Of a stretch of 64,000 nucleotides of DNA, positions 36,646 to 51,600 are shown one piece after another; within the stretch, counting starts at the first letter, position 1, and each line of letters opens with the position of its first letter. A program made the position numbers and the translations under genes. Where the stretch lies: NCBI GenBank assembly GCA_904063045.1, contig CAJFCJ010000005.1, forward strand, positions 651,167-715,166, in the 5' to 3' direction. This stretch comes from Dimorphilus gyrociliatus (Eukaryota > Annelida > Polychaeta > Dinophilidae). Below the pieces are notes generated by a model. It ran no database searches and was not told the origin of the DNA. It saw only the letters and a program-made list of their open reading frames with translations.

Positions 36646-39600
36646 CTGAAGTAAAATCGTTTTTATTAGTATTAATAGACATTATCTTTATTCTGCAATT
36701 GAAAAAATTGGGAAACTCACGAGGAAGATTGTAGTAATCTTCTTCTCGCTGTAACTGAACCGGAAACTGCTTCGCCACACTGATGAATAGAGGCGTTGGG
36801 ATATTTAGGGGCAAGACTTTTCTTTAAACTTGCCAGAAACGAGTCAACTTTCTGATTAAACGAATCAGAAGCCATTTGGAGAACGAACGAGACGCAGACG
36901 GCAGTCTTGCTATAAGTATCAACTCTAACAAGAGCCTTGACAGCTTTCGAAGGGGTTGCCCCATCTGATGCGGTTACCGAAATTAAATATTTTTTACCCA
37001 CAGCTGCAGTTTTCCCCGATTGGAAAGTCACAATTCCTTGAGTTGGATCCACCTTAAAAAGGCCTGATTCATCCGTTATTCCGTAAGTGACTTGTCCATT
37101 TAGACCATCGTCCGGATCAGTTGCTTGGAAGGCAAACAGCTTTTTATCGGCCTTCTCGTTATAGGCAGCTTCTACACTAAGGAAGGTTTTCCCGTTGAAG
37201 CTGGGAGCGTTATCATTTTCATCGGTTATATAAACAGTTACCGGGGTTGCTGTTGTTAGGGCCGGACTTCCTCTGTCCACAGCCAAAATATTAATTGTAT
37301 ACTTGCTCTGCTCTTCACGATCCAAAGCAATCTTATTTGTTAGTGATCCAGTTGTGGAGTCTATTGAAAATTTATTAGTTAAGCTACTATCCTGAATGGA
37401 GTAGGCTATCTCTCCGTTATTTCCTGTATCTTTATCGACGGCGCTGACTTGTAAAATCGATTTGGACGTAATTTCATTTTCTTTAATATAGCCAACGTAA
37501 TTGCTTGTAACGAATGCGGGTTTATTATCATTTGCGTCGGTTATTGTTATTTGAACATTGGTTTCAGAGTATAATGAACCTTGGTCGGTTGCTCTTACAA
37601 GTAGCGTGTACATATCATTTATCTCCCTATCTAGTACTGCCTGAGGTGAAGTAGACAGATATCCCGTTACTGAATCCAATGTGAAATGTCCTGCTGGACC
37701 TTTAGAAGTTAGCTGAATAGAATATTGAACCACTCCATTCGATCCTAAGTCTGCATCTGTTGCCTGAATTCGCCCAATAACAGTACCACCTGCGGAATTT
37801 TCCAGAACGCTGAATTGATAGCCTTGACTGAACGATGGTACAACGTCGTTGTTGTCGGAAACGACAATATTAAGGGTTGTCGTTGCGGATCTTCTTGTTG
37901 AGCCAAAATCAGACGCTCGAACAACGACAGCGTACGATGCAATCTCCTCTCTATTAAGTACTTTCGCCAGTCTAAAGAGTCCAGTATTTGGATCCAAAGT
38001 AAAATCAAAGTTCGTATTACCACTAACAATTTCGTATTGTAATTTTCCGTTATTATAGCTATCTTTATCGTTTGCGTCAACGTCGAAAACGGTTGATCCA
38101 ACAGTTGTGTTTTCGTACAAGTTTTTCGTATATGGTAAATTAAGGAAATAGGGATCGTTATCATTCACATCACCCACATTTACAGTCACTGTTGCTGTTC
38201 CTGTTCTGGGAGTTGTTCCCGCGTCGACTGCAATTACATTCAGAACATACTGACTTTTCGTTTCTCTGTCCAGAGGATAAAGCGTATCAATGAGTACTTC
38301 ATTTGTCGCGACTGTTGTCAATCTAAAATGATTTTCAACATTTGTCGATGCAACGATAGAAAATGTTAATCTTGCATTATCCGAGGAATCGCTATCGCTG
38401 CAACTTAATTTTGTTACAGAAGTACCAACGTTAAGATTTTCAACTACTTCCACAGAGAAGTCGGTAGGTGAAAATATTGGATCGTTATCATTGACATCGT
38501 TAAGAGTTATTCTCACTGAACAGTATGAAGATTTTTTCGGGTTTGCTCCATCTTCTGCTCGAATAAGCAAGTTGTGTACAGATTTCGCTTCAAAGTCTAA
38601 AGTTGGACTGGCAATTGTGCTGATATCGCCGTTGTTTGCGTTGATTGTAAATTGGCTTGCGCCATCACCGCCTTGAATTGCGTACGCAACCGTTCCAAAA
38701 ACACCAGAATCAGCATCATTAGCTTGGACTTTAAATACAGAGACGCCTCCATTTAAATTCTCGTTAATTGCAACGGAATATTGATTTTGTGTGAAAACTG
38801 GATAGTTGTCGTTAACATCAACGAGATTTATAGTAAGAGTCAGAAAATCGTAACGCGTTCCGCTAACTATAATTCCTTGATTATCGTAAACTGAAACATT
38901 CAATGTATAAGAATTCGGTGATGTATCATAGTCCAAAATTTGGGAGACGCTCAATTTTCCTGTGACGGGATCCATGACAAAAGTTGAGTCGCTAGGATTT
39001 CCAGATACAATACCGTAACGCATGATACCATAGGCTCCAGTATCTGAATCAGTGGCATTAGTATCATAGATTACAGTACCTACAGGAGTATCCTCTTGTA
39101 AGGTTAGAGCGTTTGTCTCTTCTGATAGAACTGGATAAAATTCGTTAACTGATAGAACATTTACAGTAATCCAGCATTGAGCTTTTAATTCAGGCGTTCC
39201 ACCATCTGCAACTTCAACTTTCAATACGTAAACAGACTTCGTTTCGTGGTCGAGTTGTTTCAGTAGTCGTAATTTTTTCGTTGCATGGACAAAATCGAAT
39301 GTTGAATCGTCATTACCCGATAAGAATGTAAAAGTGTGTCCATTATTGGGAGCTAAATCATCATCTGTGGTGGTTACTGTTAGAATTTCGGTATTCAGAG
39401 CAGTAGTCTCAACAACTGAGACAGTATAAGATGCAGGTGTAAATACAGGGTAATTATCATTATAATCGTCAACAACTATAGAGGCAGTTGTTGTTGCAGT
39501 TTTTACGTCTCCAAGAGAATCTAAGGAATCCTTTACTATTATGATCAGAGCGTAATTAGCTGTGGCTTCTCTATTCAGCGGTTGAGCCAGAAACAATTTA

Positions 39601-42600
39601 CCATTGGTTTCATCTATGCTGAATTTGTTTTCGCTGTTTCCACCCGTGATAAAATATCTCAGTTGTTTATGAACGCCCTCGTCCGCGTCACTTGCCTGAA
39701 CTGTTAAAATTTCAGCACCTCCAACAGCCATATTTTCATTAACATTTTTCACGTCGCTACTAGTTGGTGCAGTTATAAGGGGATCATTTTCATTTACAGG
39801 CTCCACTTCGACATAAACAACGGCGGTGGCGCTTCGCTTATCAGCTGCGTTTGTTGGATTATCACTTGCGGTTATTGTTAATTGATGAAATTTAGTAGTT
39901 TCGTAGTCCAAAGCAACCGAAGTGGTTGTGATAGCTCCAGTCGACGCATCAATTGTAAATATGGAATTAGCATTTCCATTTGTAATAGCGTAAGTTACCA
40001 AATTATTGGGGCTATCCGCATCGCTATCGGTACAAGAAACTGTGATGACAGGAGTTAGTGCAGAATTTTCTGGAAGAGATTTTGTATACGGTGCAGATGG
40101 ACATGATGGAGATTTGTCATTAAAATCAGTTACGCTGACACTCAGAGTAGCTGTTCCAGTTTTCTGGTCAGCTCCTGTAGCTCCATCTACAGCCTTTATT
40201 GTTAAAACGTACTGGGCTGTTACTTCTCTATCGAGTGTCCCTGCTAATGAGACTCTACCATTGGTTGGATGAATAGCAAACACATTATTCGTATTTCCCG
40301 CGGTTATACTGTATGTAAGTGATCCGAATAGATCACTATCATCATCCGTCGCAACCACATCTTTTACAGACGTTCCAGAGGCATCATTCTCTACGACGCT
40401 TCCAGAATACGGAGAAGGTAAAAATGTGGGGGTTTCCTCGTTGATATTACTTATTGCAACATGAACGATAAGAGCCAAAGTTTTAGGTGTTGTTCCTTTG
40501 TCAGCCAGGGTTAGTGTAAGAGTATAGGTGGTCTTTGTTTCATAATCCAATTTAGTTTTATCTGCAATTGTAATTACACCAGCCGTTGTAGCACCAAAAA
40601 GACCGTCGGTATTTCCTGAATTTACTGTAAATTCTAAATCTTTGTTAATACCGTCATCATTGTCGCTGCACTGCGCTCCAAGATCAATCACTTGATCTCC
40701 ATTATCGGCATTCTCTGCAATTGTTTGATAAAAAACATTTTTAGAACAAACTGGATAATTGTCGTTTTCATCGGTTATATCAATTGTTAGTGTAGCTGAA
40801 CCAGTTCTCGCATTTGGACTGGGCGCTTTATCTATTGCGTGCAATGTCAATATATATTGTGCCGTGGTTTCTCTGTCTAGTTCATTTATAACTCTAACTT
40901 CGCCTGTCTTTGGGTCAATGTCAAACTTTCCGTTAGCACCAGAGGCAATTGAGTAAGCAAATTCCCCATCTATACCATCATCAGAATCTGTAGCAGAAAT
41001 TGCTGCAGGAATAACTTGACCAATAGCGGTACTTTCTATCACGTTTTGCGAATAAGGTGCTGATGTAAAGGCAGGTGCTGCCTCGTTCACTCCAAGAATG
41101 TTAACCGTAACCATAACTACTGATGATAAAGATGTACCTCCCCCATCTGTTACAGTTATTTCAAAATTGTAAACTTTTTTAGTATCTTCGTAGTCGAACG
41201 AATTGCCCGTTTTCACAGTTACTTGTCCAGTTGAAGAAACAGAAAATTTTGCTATATCGCCACTCGTTAAAGCATAAGATAATTGATTGTTATTATTAAG
41301 ACTGGCGTCTGCATCTTGACACTGCAAATTTGTTACAGTATCCCCGGGACTTATGCTTTCAGAAATTTCAACAGCAATTACTGCAGGCGTACAAACTGGA
41401 GGTTGATCGTTATCATCCGTAACTGTTAGGGTAAGAGTGGCAGTTCCAAATTTTGGTCCTGGATTTGTTCCAGAGTCTGTAGCTCGAATTACCACCGAAT
41501 GAGTCGCTGCGGCTTCCCTATCGAGTTCTTTGAGGAGTCTTATTTCACCAGTTAGGGGGTCAATACCCATATACTCCGTATCACCAGACGTAATTGAATA
41601 AGACATTCCGTTCATTCCGTCTGGACCATCGTCCGTGTCTACAGCAGTTATCGTATGTATGACGGTGTTAATTGGTGTAGCTTCAGATTTTTGAATAGAT
41701 AAAACGTTATTGGCTATGTTTGGTGTAATTTCATTGTAGCCTTCGATACCGATAACCACAGCAACCTCACTGGACAGTGGTCCGCCATCCTGCGCTCGAA
41801 CTGTTAAAGTGAATGATTTCTCTGATTCGTAATCCAAACTCTGAGCAATTTTAATGCGGCCAAGACCATTTGAAGTATCTTTTATAATTTCCCATTTATT
41901 GTTTGTGTTACCACTTACTATAGAGTAGGTAATTTCTCCAAATGTCAACAAATCAGTATCTGTTGCAGTAACTGTTAAAACAGTACTACCAACTGCTGTA
42001 TTTTCCGAGGTTGATGTTACATAAGCAGCTGGCGAAAAGACTGGTTTTTCATTTCGATCAAGTATAGTTATTGCTAGACTATGAGATGTTGTCTTTACAG
42101 CATCTCTCGTACCGGAATCTGTAGCAACTATGGTCAAAGTATAAGAGTCTCTCGTCTCCCTGTCGACAACGTCTTTTAGTTTTATAAGGCCAGTTTTCGG
42201 ATCCATTTCAAAAGTAGTATCAGCAGGATTTATCGCATAAGTTATTGTATCAGCTGTATCAGCATCTGTAGCAGTAATTGTTAATATATCATTTCCTACA
42301 GGTGTATTTTCATAGAGATCGTGAGTGGTAGGCATTCCACCGAACACCGGAGCCGCTTCGTTAACGTCCAAAACATTAACTACGACAAGAACTGTAGTAG
42401 TAAGAGTTGGCGCTGCTCCTTGATCGGAAACTTTTACAATAATTGAATGTTGTTTTGATGTTTCATAATCGAGTGCTGTAGCAAGGGTAATAGCTCCTGT
42501 TCCACCGTTAATGGCAAATTTTCCAGTGCCTGCCACTCCATCCACAAAAGTTATTGAATATAAAAGTGTAGTTCCACTATCTGCATCACTGCATGCTGGG

Positions 42601-45600
42601 GTAACTATTTGAGTAGCAGGCGTGGTAGTAGCATCTTCTCGAATATTAACGGCGTATAAGCGAGGAGTGCAACTAGGCGTGTTGTCATTAACATTTCCTA
42701 CATTGATTGTAACGGTCGTCGAAGCTTCTCTTGGAGTTGCGCCCCTATCTATGACTTTTACAGTTAAAGTATATGTTCTTTCACTTGGAGTTTCATAATC
42801 AACTGCCGCTTTTAACGATATAATGCCACTCTCAGAGTCAAGCGCAAATTTTACATGATTGGCCATGCTAAAATAAAAGCTCCCGTCGGCTCCATGATCA
42901 TTATCTTGGCCAGTCAGCTGAAATATACTAGAACCAGCAGCTTGATTCTCTAAGATGTTTTTGGTATATGGAGTTGAAGTAAAACTAGGAGGATTATCAT
43001 TATCTGCTGTTACTGAAATTATTACCGTACAAGATGAAGATTTAGCACCAGCAGCTCCTGCGCTATCTGTAGCAGTTATTTCAAGGGCATAAGATTTAAC
43101 TGCGCTGTCATAATCCACCCCAGCATTTGTGACGGTAATCCAACCAGTTGTCGCATCTATGGCAAAGGCAGTTCCGGTATTGCCACTTGAAATGCTAAAT
43201 CCAACTGTTCCATAATTATTGGTTCCTGGATCATCAGCGTCAGTTGCTGTTACTCTTACAACTTGTGTCCCTGATGTAGACTCTTCAAGTACTGTCGCTG
43301 AATATGAAGATGGATTGAAGACCGGTGCATTATCATTTGCATCTGTCAATGTTATAACAACTTGTGCTGTTCCAGATAAAGAACCTCCATCAGTAGCTTT
43401 TACCTTGAAAGTGTATGAAGTTGGGGCTGTATCTCTATCAACAGCCTGTATGAGACTTATATCTCCATTTGAAGAAGATATAGCGAATGGTGCGTAGGAG
43501 CCTGAGTGAAAAGCATATTCCACTTGACCATGAGAAGTATCTCCACTATCAGCATCATTAGCGGTAACGCTTACTACTACGGTACCAACACCAGTCGATT
43601 CCAGTAAATCCATAGGATAATTTCCTGAGCTAGTGAAAATTGGAGTTGCTTCATTTACTGGTCCAACAGTTATAATGCCATCAACTGTTCGAGATAATGT
43701 TCCATCCGAGATTGTTATTCTTAAGCTGAAAGACCTATCAGCAACAGGGACTTCGAAATCTAGTTGGGCCACAGTTTGAACCTGTTTGTTTAATAAATAT
43801 TGTTGAAAAATATACTCTCAGTATTTGTAAAACACTTACAACTCCTGTTGTGGATACTTTAAATTTTGTAGCATCTCCAATTGTAAGAGTGTATGTTAGG
43901 GTCGTACTTGGATCAGCATCAGAACAAGATAGATCAATAACATCATGAGGGGATGCTGGAGACGCGGTAACAGATTCTAGAACTTGCTCATTGAAAGACA
44001 CTACTGTACAAGATGGTGTACTATCATTAACATCAGTCACGGTAATAGCAATAGTTGTATCTGCTGAGTTTGTTCCAGCTTGTTCAGTAATTCTAATGCC
44101 CAAAGAATAAGACGCCACTGTTTCCCTGTTCAAAGTTGTGGCAACAGAAATTAAACCTGAGTCTGGGTCTATACTAAAAGCTCCTCCCGTATTTCCCGAT
44201 TGAATAGAATAAACTCTCTTTCCATGAGGATGAGTATTGCCATCAGGGTCAGAACTGGAAGTTTGATAGACAGCTGATCCTACCACTGCTGATTCGGAAA
44301 CTGGGCTTGTGTATGGTGCACTTGTCCAAACTGGCGGACCTTCGTTAACTGCCGTAACTTGTACTGTTACAGCAATTACAACAGATTTACCAGGAGTGTC
44401 AGCAATTTGTATAGACATGGTATGGGATGTTGTTGCTTCAAAGTTTAGAGCTGTTGTTAATCTCAATTCACCTCTCCCATGTGTTCCAGGGACGACAGCA
44501 AAATTACTATCACCAGTTATTGTAAATGCTAGCGCGGCATTAGTTCCATCGTCGGCGTCGCTGCATCCCAGGTCGCTTATTACCGTGAAAGGTAGAGATC
44601 CTGAAGCTGTCGCTTCAGCTTGCTGAAGATTATAGGCATAGGAGGTACAAATGGGACTATTATCGTTAGCATCAGTAACAACTACGGTAACAGTACCGAT
44701 GGCCGGTGACGATCCTCCATCAGTTGCCCTTACGGAAATTTCATGCTTTTTATTACCTGTTGGTAAAGTATCATAATCTAATAGACCAGCCAATGTGATT
44801 TTTCCCGATGATTGATCAATTGTAAATTTAGAAATTCCATTATTAGTTACTGAGAGGATTGAATATTCAAGGTCTCCTTGTGGACCATGATCATCATCTG
44901 TAGCTATATAAGTAGCTATGATTTGTCCTATTGCAATGGACTCGGTGAATGAATAACTAGGATTTGAAGCAAAGGTTGGATTATTGTCATTTTCAGCCGT
45001 AAGTGCAATAGAAACCCCAACGCTGATTGTATCTCCAGTTGCGGTAACGTCGACTATTAGATTGTAGGTTTTTGTGGCAGAATCGTAATCTAAGCCTGTA
45101 GAAGGAGCTGGTACCGTACCCTTGTTTACCACTGTAATCACACCAGTGTTGCTATCTATTTGAAAAGCTGTTCCAGTGTTTGATGGGGATTGTATTGCAT
45201 AAGATACAGCAACACCATCTGGATCAGAGCAGTCTAGATCAGCTACAGTAGTTCCAGCAGCAGTAGTTTCGGATATTTCTTTTGTTATTTGCCACGAATT
45301 TGCATTGCAAGTTGGTACATTGTCGTTAACATTAGTTACAGTTATTGTTACAGTTGCAACTTGACTCTTTACCGGAGAACCTTTATCCTTTGCAGTGATT
45401 TGAAGAGAAAATGACCTCTCTGCAACTGTTTCGTAATCGACCGGTTTAGCCAATTGAAGAGCTCCGGTGGAGGAATCAATTGTAAAGAAATTATTAGGAT
45501 CTGAAGCAGTAGACTTTTCCCAAACAATGACGCCAGCATCATCGAAATCGTTGTCAGTCACTGATAAAGTTTTGAATACAACACCTACACCTTGACTTTC

Positions 45601-48600
45601 GGGAATCTGGTAAAAACAAATGAATGCTTTAGTTCATTAAATCTTCTTCATTGAAAAACTATAATTACCGGTAATGATATTGTTGTTCCATCGTTGAACG
45701 ACGGAGTAAAGTCGTTAACTGAAGTTATTGCAATGTAGACAGTTGCAGTTCCGGATCTGATAGGTGATGTTCCATCAGTCACTCTAACAACTAATTGATA
45801 AGAAGCAGCATCGTTTGTTGTAAGATCTGGTTCTATTGCAGTTTGAAGGAGTAAGACTTTCGTATCTCCTGTTTTCAGCCCGAATTTTGTAGTGTCCCCA
45901 CTGACAATTGTATAAGTAAAAGTTGGAGTAGATTTATCGCCATCAGACGTTCCGGTGAATGTATGTAGGGTGGCGCCAGGGGTTGACGTTTCCGCCACTG
46001 GCACATGATAAACAGTACTTGAAAATTTGGGATCATTATCGTTGTAATCTTGAAGGTTTATTGTAATAGTTTTGTCCGTTGGATTCTTAGGAGTGGCTCC
46101 CTGGTCGCTCGCTCTAATTACTAAAGTAAATGATGTAATTGGCGTTGCATCATCTGCTTCGAAAATTCCTGTCGTTTCAACATCTCCGGAGACAGGGTCA
46201 ATTCTGAATAGACTTATTGCCGAGTTGGAGGAAGAGTCTAAAGCTGACACTAGTGAATAAATTATTTGACCGTCACCGCTAGCCGAGCTATCCTGATCAG
46301 TTGCTGTAGCAGTAAAAATTGAGTGACCAGATCCAACGTTTTCTAGAATAGAATGAGTTGAAGTAAATGATCCCCAAACCGGTGTATGTTCATTTACTGG
46401 ATTTACAAGTACAATTATTTTAACGGTAGCCACTTGAACAGGAGCATTTCCGCCATTGTCATTAATTGTTATTGTAAGTTCGTATCTAGATTTTGTTTCA
46501 TAATCAAGTGCTGTAGCTGAAGTTTTCAACTAAAACGTGTAAAAAATAAAGAATTAGTTTGAAACGAATGAAAAATAAGCGTCTAAATGGTATTTTACAT
46601 CAGCTCCAGTAGCTTTTGATACTATCTTGAATTTAGCTGTTGGGTCGTCATTGGAAATCGTATATGAATGAATAGTTCCGAAGGCACCTGAATCGGCATC
46701 GGAGCACAATATTTCTTGTACAGGAGTATCTGTTTCCAATTGAAATATTATATATAGAATACTCTACGTAGACAGTATAAGACAAATCTTACTATCAGGA
46801 GAATTTTCATCCACATTTGCAACATAAACTGATTGTGTACATGTTGGCTTGTTGTCATTAGAATCGACAACATTAAAGGTAGCAACATAGTCAACCTGGA
46901 CATTTAAATCGTTTTTATTTTTTTAAATAAGATTTTAAGCATTAAAAATTATTTTAAGCAAAACTGACTGTTTTCACTGGCGATCCTGCATCTGAGGCGC
47001 GTACTGTAACTGCGTATGTTGTTTGTGTCTCGTAGTCAAGTGATTTGGCAAGAAAAATTTCTCCGGTTGAAGACGAAATTGTAAAGTAATCAGCGCCACT
47101 ATTTGTAACTGATATGATTTGATAGGATAGTGATCCATCTGCTCCATGATCAGCATCTGAGGCCGCATATGTAAGTATAGAATAACCAGCTATACTTGTT
47201 TCAGCCACATTCTCAGCTGCTGGATTTGATGCGGTAGGGGTGTTGTCATTTATTCCAGTTAATAAAATGGTTACTGGTATATCAACGTAATCACTACCCC
47301 CAGTCACTCTCACAACTAGGGAATAGAATTTGGTAGCTGAATCGTAATCCAAAAGTGTGGCTCCAGATCCTTGGTCTTTAACCTTGAGGCTACCTGCAGC
47401 GGAGATTTCAAAAGCAGATCCACCACCACTTTGAATAGCATACGTCATGCTTTCTCCTTCCGGTTCGGTACAATCAATTAGTACTACCTAAACGAAAAAT
47501 TGACTTTGAAGATCAGATAATGGACACAAAAAAAACAAATTATATATTACTTACTTGAGTATTGGCAGCCGTATTTTCGGCCAATACAAGAGTGTGAGTG
47601 TATGATGTACAAGTTGGCGCCTTATCAGAAACATCAGTAACACTAACCGTTAGTGATACTGTCGCAGACAGAGATCCTGAATCTGTTACTTTATAGTTCA
47701 ATGAAAAGTACTTGTTGGGCGTAAGAGTGTCATAGTCTAACGCTTTTCTCAAATAAATATTTCCATTTGTACTGTCGATATGAAAGTATTCTCCAGTATC
47801 CGATCCTGCTACTTTGGTAAAAGTTAAGACATCGCCATAGTCGGCATCACTGGCGGCAACTGCTCCAATTAGATCGCCTACTGATGTAGTTTCCGGAATC
47901 TATAATATGAACGAAAAGAAAAACAGTTTAAAAAAGCATTAATTATTATTGCATATATTACTAACAGAAATATCGGCTGGACTTGGAGTTGTAAATGATG
48001 GGCCAGCATCATTTGTTGGTGTAATTGTTATATAAGCAACAGACTGAGACGTCTGTACTCCATCACCAACAGTACAAAGTAATGTATATTTAGTTGTTGG
48101 AGTTCCACCACCATCTAAATTGAATGCTGCCAGTGTTTGAATTCTACCCGAACTTGTAATAGAGAATTTTGACAATGCAGCACCACTTGATCCAGTTAAA
48201 GAGTATGAATAAATTGCCGTCGTTGCATCATTGTCCGTGACGACAACATCTAAAACACTTGTTGAAGGTGCGGAATTTTCCGGAATTGCAACATTATAGA
48301 CATTAGAATCTAAGGATGGTACTTCATCGTTAACATCTTGAACGTTTATCCTAATACTGGTAGTTGTTGCAGAAGCGGCTGGTTTAGTTCCCCGATCACT
48401 TGCTTTTACAGATAGCGTATAATATTCAACCCCTACACCAGTTCCGTCTCGTTGAAGTTGACTGCTAGTCCTAATAATACCAGTTTTGGGATCGCAGCTG
48501 AAGTGTGCCAAAGACGATGTTGATCCGCCAACTGGTTAAAGAGTATAATTAATAATAAATATATGTAATAATGTACATAAAATATGGTAATTCATTTTCT

Positions 48601-51600
48601 TACCTAAGGTTGCAGTAGTTGACTCTATTGTGAATACTATTTCAGAATCTATTTCCCCGCTTCGATCACTATCAGATGCCGCCAGCGTGAGAACCAATTG
48701 ACCAATATTAGCTGCTTCAGAAACATCGTACGGGCTACTTAAAGAACCCCAAGTTGGAGAATTATCGTTTACCGGCTGGACATCTACTATAACTTTTATG
48801 GATGAGGTCAACCGAGGAGTGGCACCACTATTATCAGTCAAGAAAAGAATTAACTCGTAATGAGACTTTGTTTCGTAATCCAGGGCTGTACTTGTTGTCC
48901 TCAATCTTACACCAGAGGAAGTGTCAATTGCGAATTTGGCAGTACTATCGTCGCCGCTGTTTATCGTATAGGCGAAAGCGCCCGTATTTCCTACTGTGTC
49001 GGCATCAGTACAACCAGTGATAACCGTGACGTCAGTGTTAGCGGCAGAGTTTTCGTCAATTGTAGCTGCATAAAGTTCTGTAGTACAGCTAGGAGCATTA
49101 TCGTTTACATCATCAATTGATACTGTTACTGTTCCCGATCCCTGCAATAAATAGGTGATATAATAATCAAAAAGAGAAACTGGTATATATTATTATATTT
49201 ATATTTATTTACTTGAGCACCTCCTCCATCTGTTGCAACAACAGTTAACTTGAAAACCTTAGTCGCCGCTTCATAATCCAAGCTGGAAGCTACTGCTATT
49301 TCTCCAGTTGCTTGATTTATTTGGAAAAGAGAAGCACCAGTGCTTGGATCAACAGCGCTTATTTCATATTTGACAACATGATGTGGATCTGCATCATCAT
49401 CACTAGCTGCATAAGTTGTTACTGAAAATCCAACAGCTCTGTCTTCAAGTACATTTACAGTGGGATTCGACGGAAATGATGGTGTTGTATCTTCGTTTAT
49501 AGGCTGAAGGGCAATGGCAACAGGGATATTAATTGTATTTGTACCGTCTGTAACGTCAACAACTAAATTGTAAATTTTGGGTTTTGCCGCGTTATCCCAG
49601 TCTAGTGCAGTAGAACCAGACTTGTCAGCTATTGTAATAACGCCCGTTGAGGAAATATCAAATGCAGTATCAATATTTGTAGCTGCTTGAATTGAATAAG
49701 ATAAAGCGTCATCATCATTGCAGTTAAGAGTGGCAGCAGTAAATCCAGACGCAGCATTCTCATTGACTGTGGCGCTGAGAGCAGGAGGGGTGCAGGAGGG
49801 AATTACATCGCTTACGGGAGTAACTGTTACTGAAACTGTTGTACTGCCAGTATTCTTCGATACCCCATTATCTACTGCATCCACAATGAATGATATCACT
49901 TTAGTTGCACCCATTGTGTCATAATCGACCATCTTTTTAAGATAGACTTCTCCCGACGCACCAACTCCAAAGTAATCACTTGAATCTCCACTACCAGTTC
50001 TCTCCGAGTAAGTTAATGCGGCATCTCTTCCGAAGTCTCCATCAGTAGCAGCCACAGTGAAAAGAGTTGCACCTGCTGTCTGACTCTCTGGCAGATTATG
50101 AGTGTAAGGATCAGTTGCAAAGTTTGGAGTGTTATCATTATTTCCAACAATTGTTATAATGACTGTAGTTGTTGCAGTTTTAGCAGACGATGCCTGATCA
50201 GTTGCTTTAATTTCAAGTGAGTAGGATTCAACTTTCAAAGCATCGGGATCGAAAACGGTATTGACTTTTATAGTTGCCACATCACCGCTGCTTGTTTGTT
50301 TAAATTTTGTAGTATCTCCTCCAGATATAGAAAATGTATATGAATTTGTCTTATCGCTATCAGCAACCGTAACTGTTGTAATTACTGCGTCAGCAGCAAT
50401 AGCAGTCTCCGCTAAATTCGCAGTATAAACAGATTTCGAAAATGCTGGTTCAAATTCGTTCACATCGTCGACGTTTACAGTAAAACTAGCGGTTGTCGAC
50501 AATGAACCTCCGTCGGTGACTTTAACGACCAACGAATAATAATCTGTAGTTTCTCTATCAATGAAATCTGCTGTATATACTTTTCCATTGGATGCATCAA
50601 CGCGAAATTTTGTGGCCACGTCAGTATTAGACATATCTTTGGCAGAGACAAGAGCAAATGTAAACTGTCCATGGCTGGTTGAAGAATCATCACTGTCGGA
50701 TCCGCCGAGTGTTAAGAGTTCAGTACCAGGTGCGCTATCTTCTCCTTTGTTAATGTCACCAGGGGTGGGCGAAAAGGTTGGCGTATGTTCGTTAACGGGT
50801 AAAACGGTAACTTGAACAGTGGTTGTTGCAGTGTTAGTTCCTGCCGCACCTGGAGTTCCATCAACTAAACGAATAACCAATGCGTAGATTTTAGTCGTCT
50901 CAAAGTCCAATTGGTTTGCAGTTGTTTGTATAAGTCCGCTAGCCGAGCCGATTTTAAATTTATTTGAACCTGAATCATCTCCACCCGTTATTCTATTATT
51001 TGTGTTAAAAAGAAAATGCCCATTACAAACAAAATATGTATAAAGTTTTAACTAATGAAAATTCCTTACGCAAAATTCAATGCCACATTAGCTCCACTAG
51101 ATGTGTGATCACCGTCGGTGCAAGTTGTTGATAAATCAATTACATTTGTATCAGCCGCTGAGTTTTCATTTGCAGTTGCATAGAATTTATTAAGAGTACA
51201 ACTAGGTGTGTTGTCGTTCACATCCGTTACGGATACTGTTGCAGTTGAGCTAGCCTATATATATATATATAAAAAGAATTGATATCAAGTTCCTATGGAC
51301 AAAAAATGTAAAATATTTCTCTAAAAACTAACAAACAGTCCTGCTCCATCAGTTGCTTTTATGGTAAGTTTATAGATTTTATCCGATTCGTAATCCAAAG
51401 TTTGAGCAAGAATTAGGGCGGCCGAATGTTGATTTATTTGAAATTTATCGATTCCACCAGATATATCCACTGAAACAAAATGATTAATTGTATATTCACT
51501 GTATCATTATAGTAGTATAGGACTGAATTTTGAATAGCTTTTTTTTCCATTCAAAAAGTTGTTTACCTGCTTCAATTGAGTAGGTTGTCACTGAGTGGGG

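Noticed and set aside
37745-38164. Minus-strand 139-codon ORF inside the giant cadherin exon
   Set aside because: A frame shadow of the cadherin reading frame.
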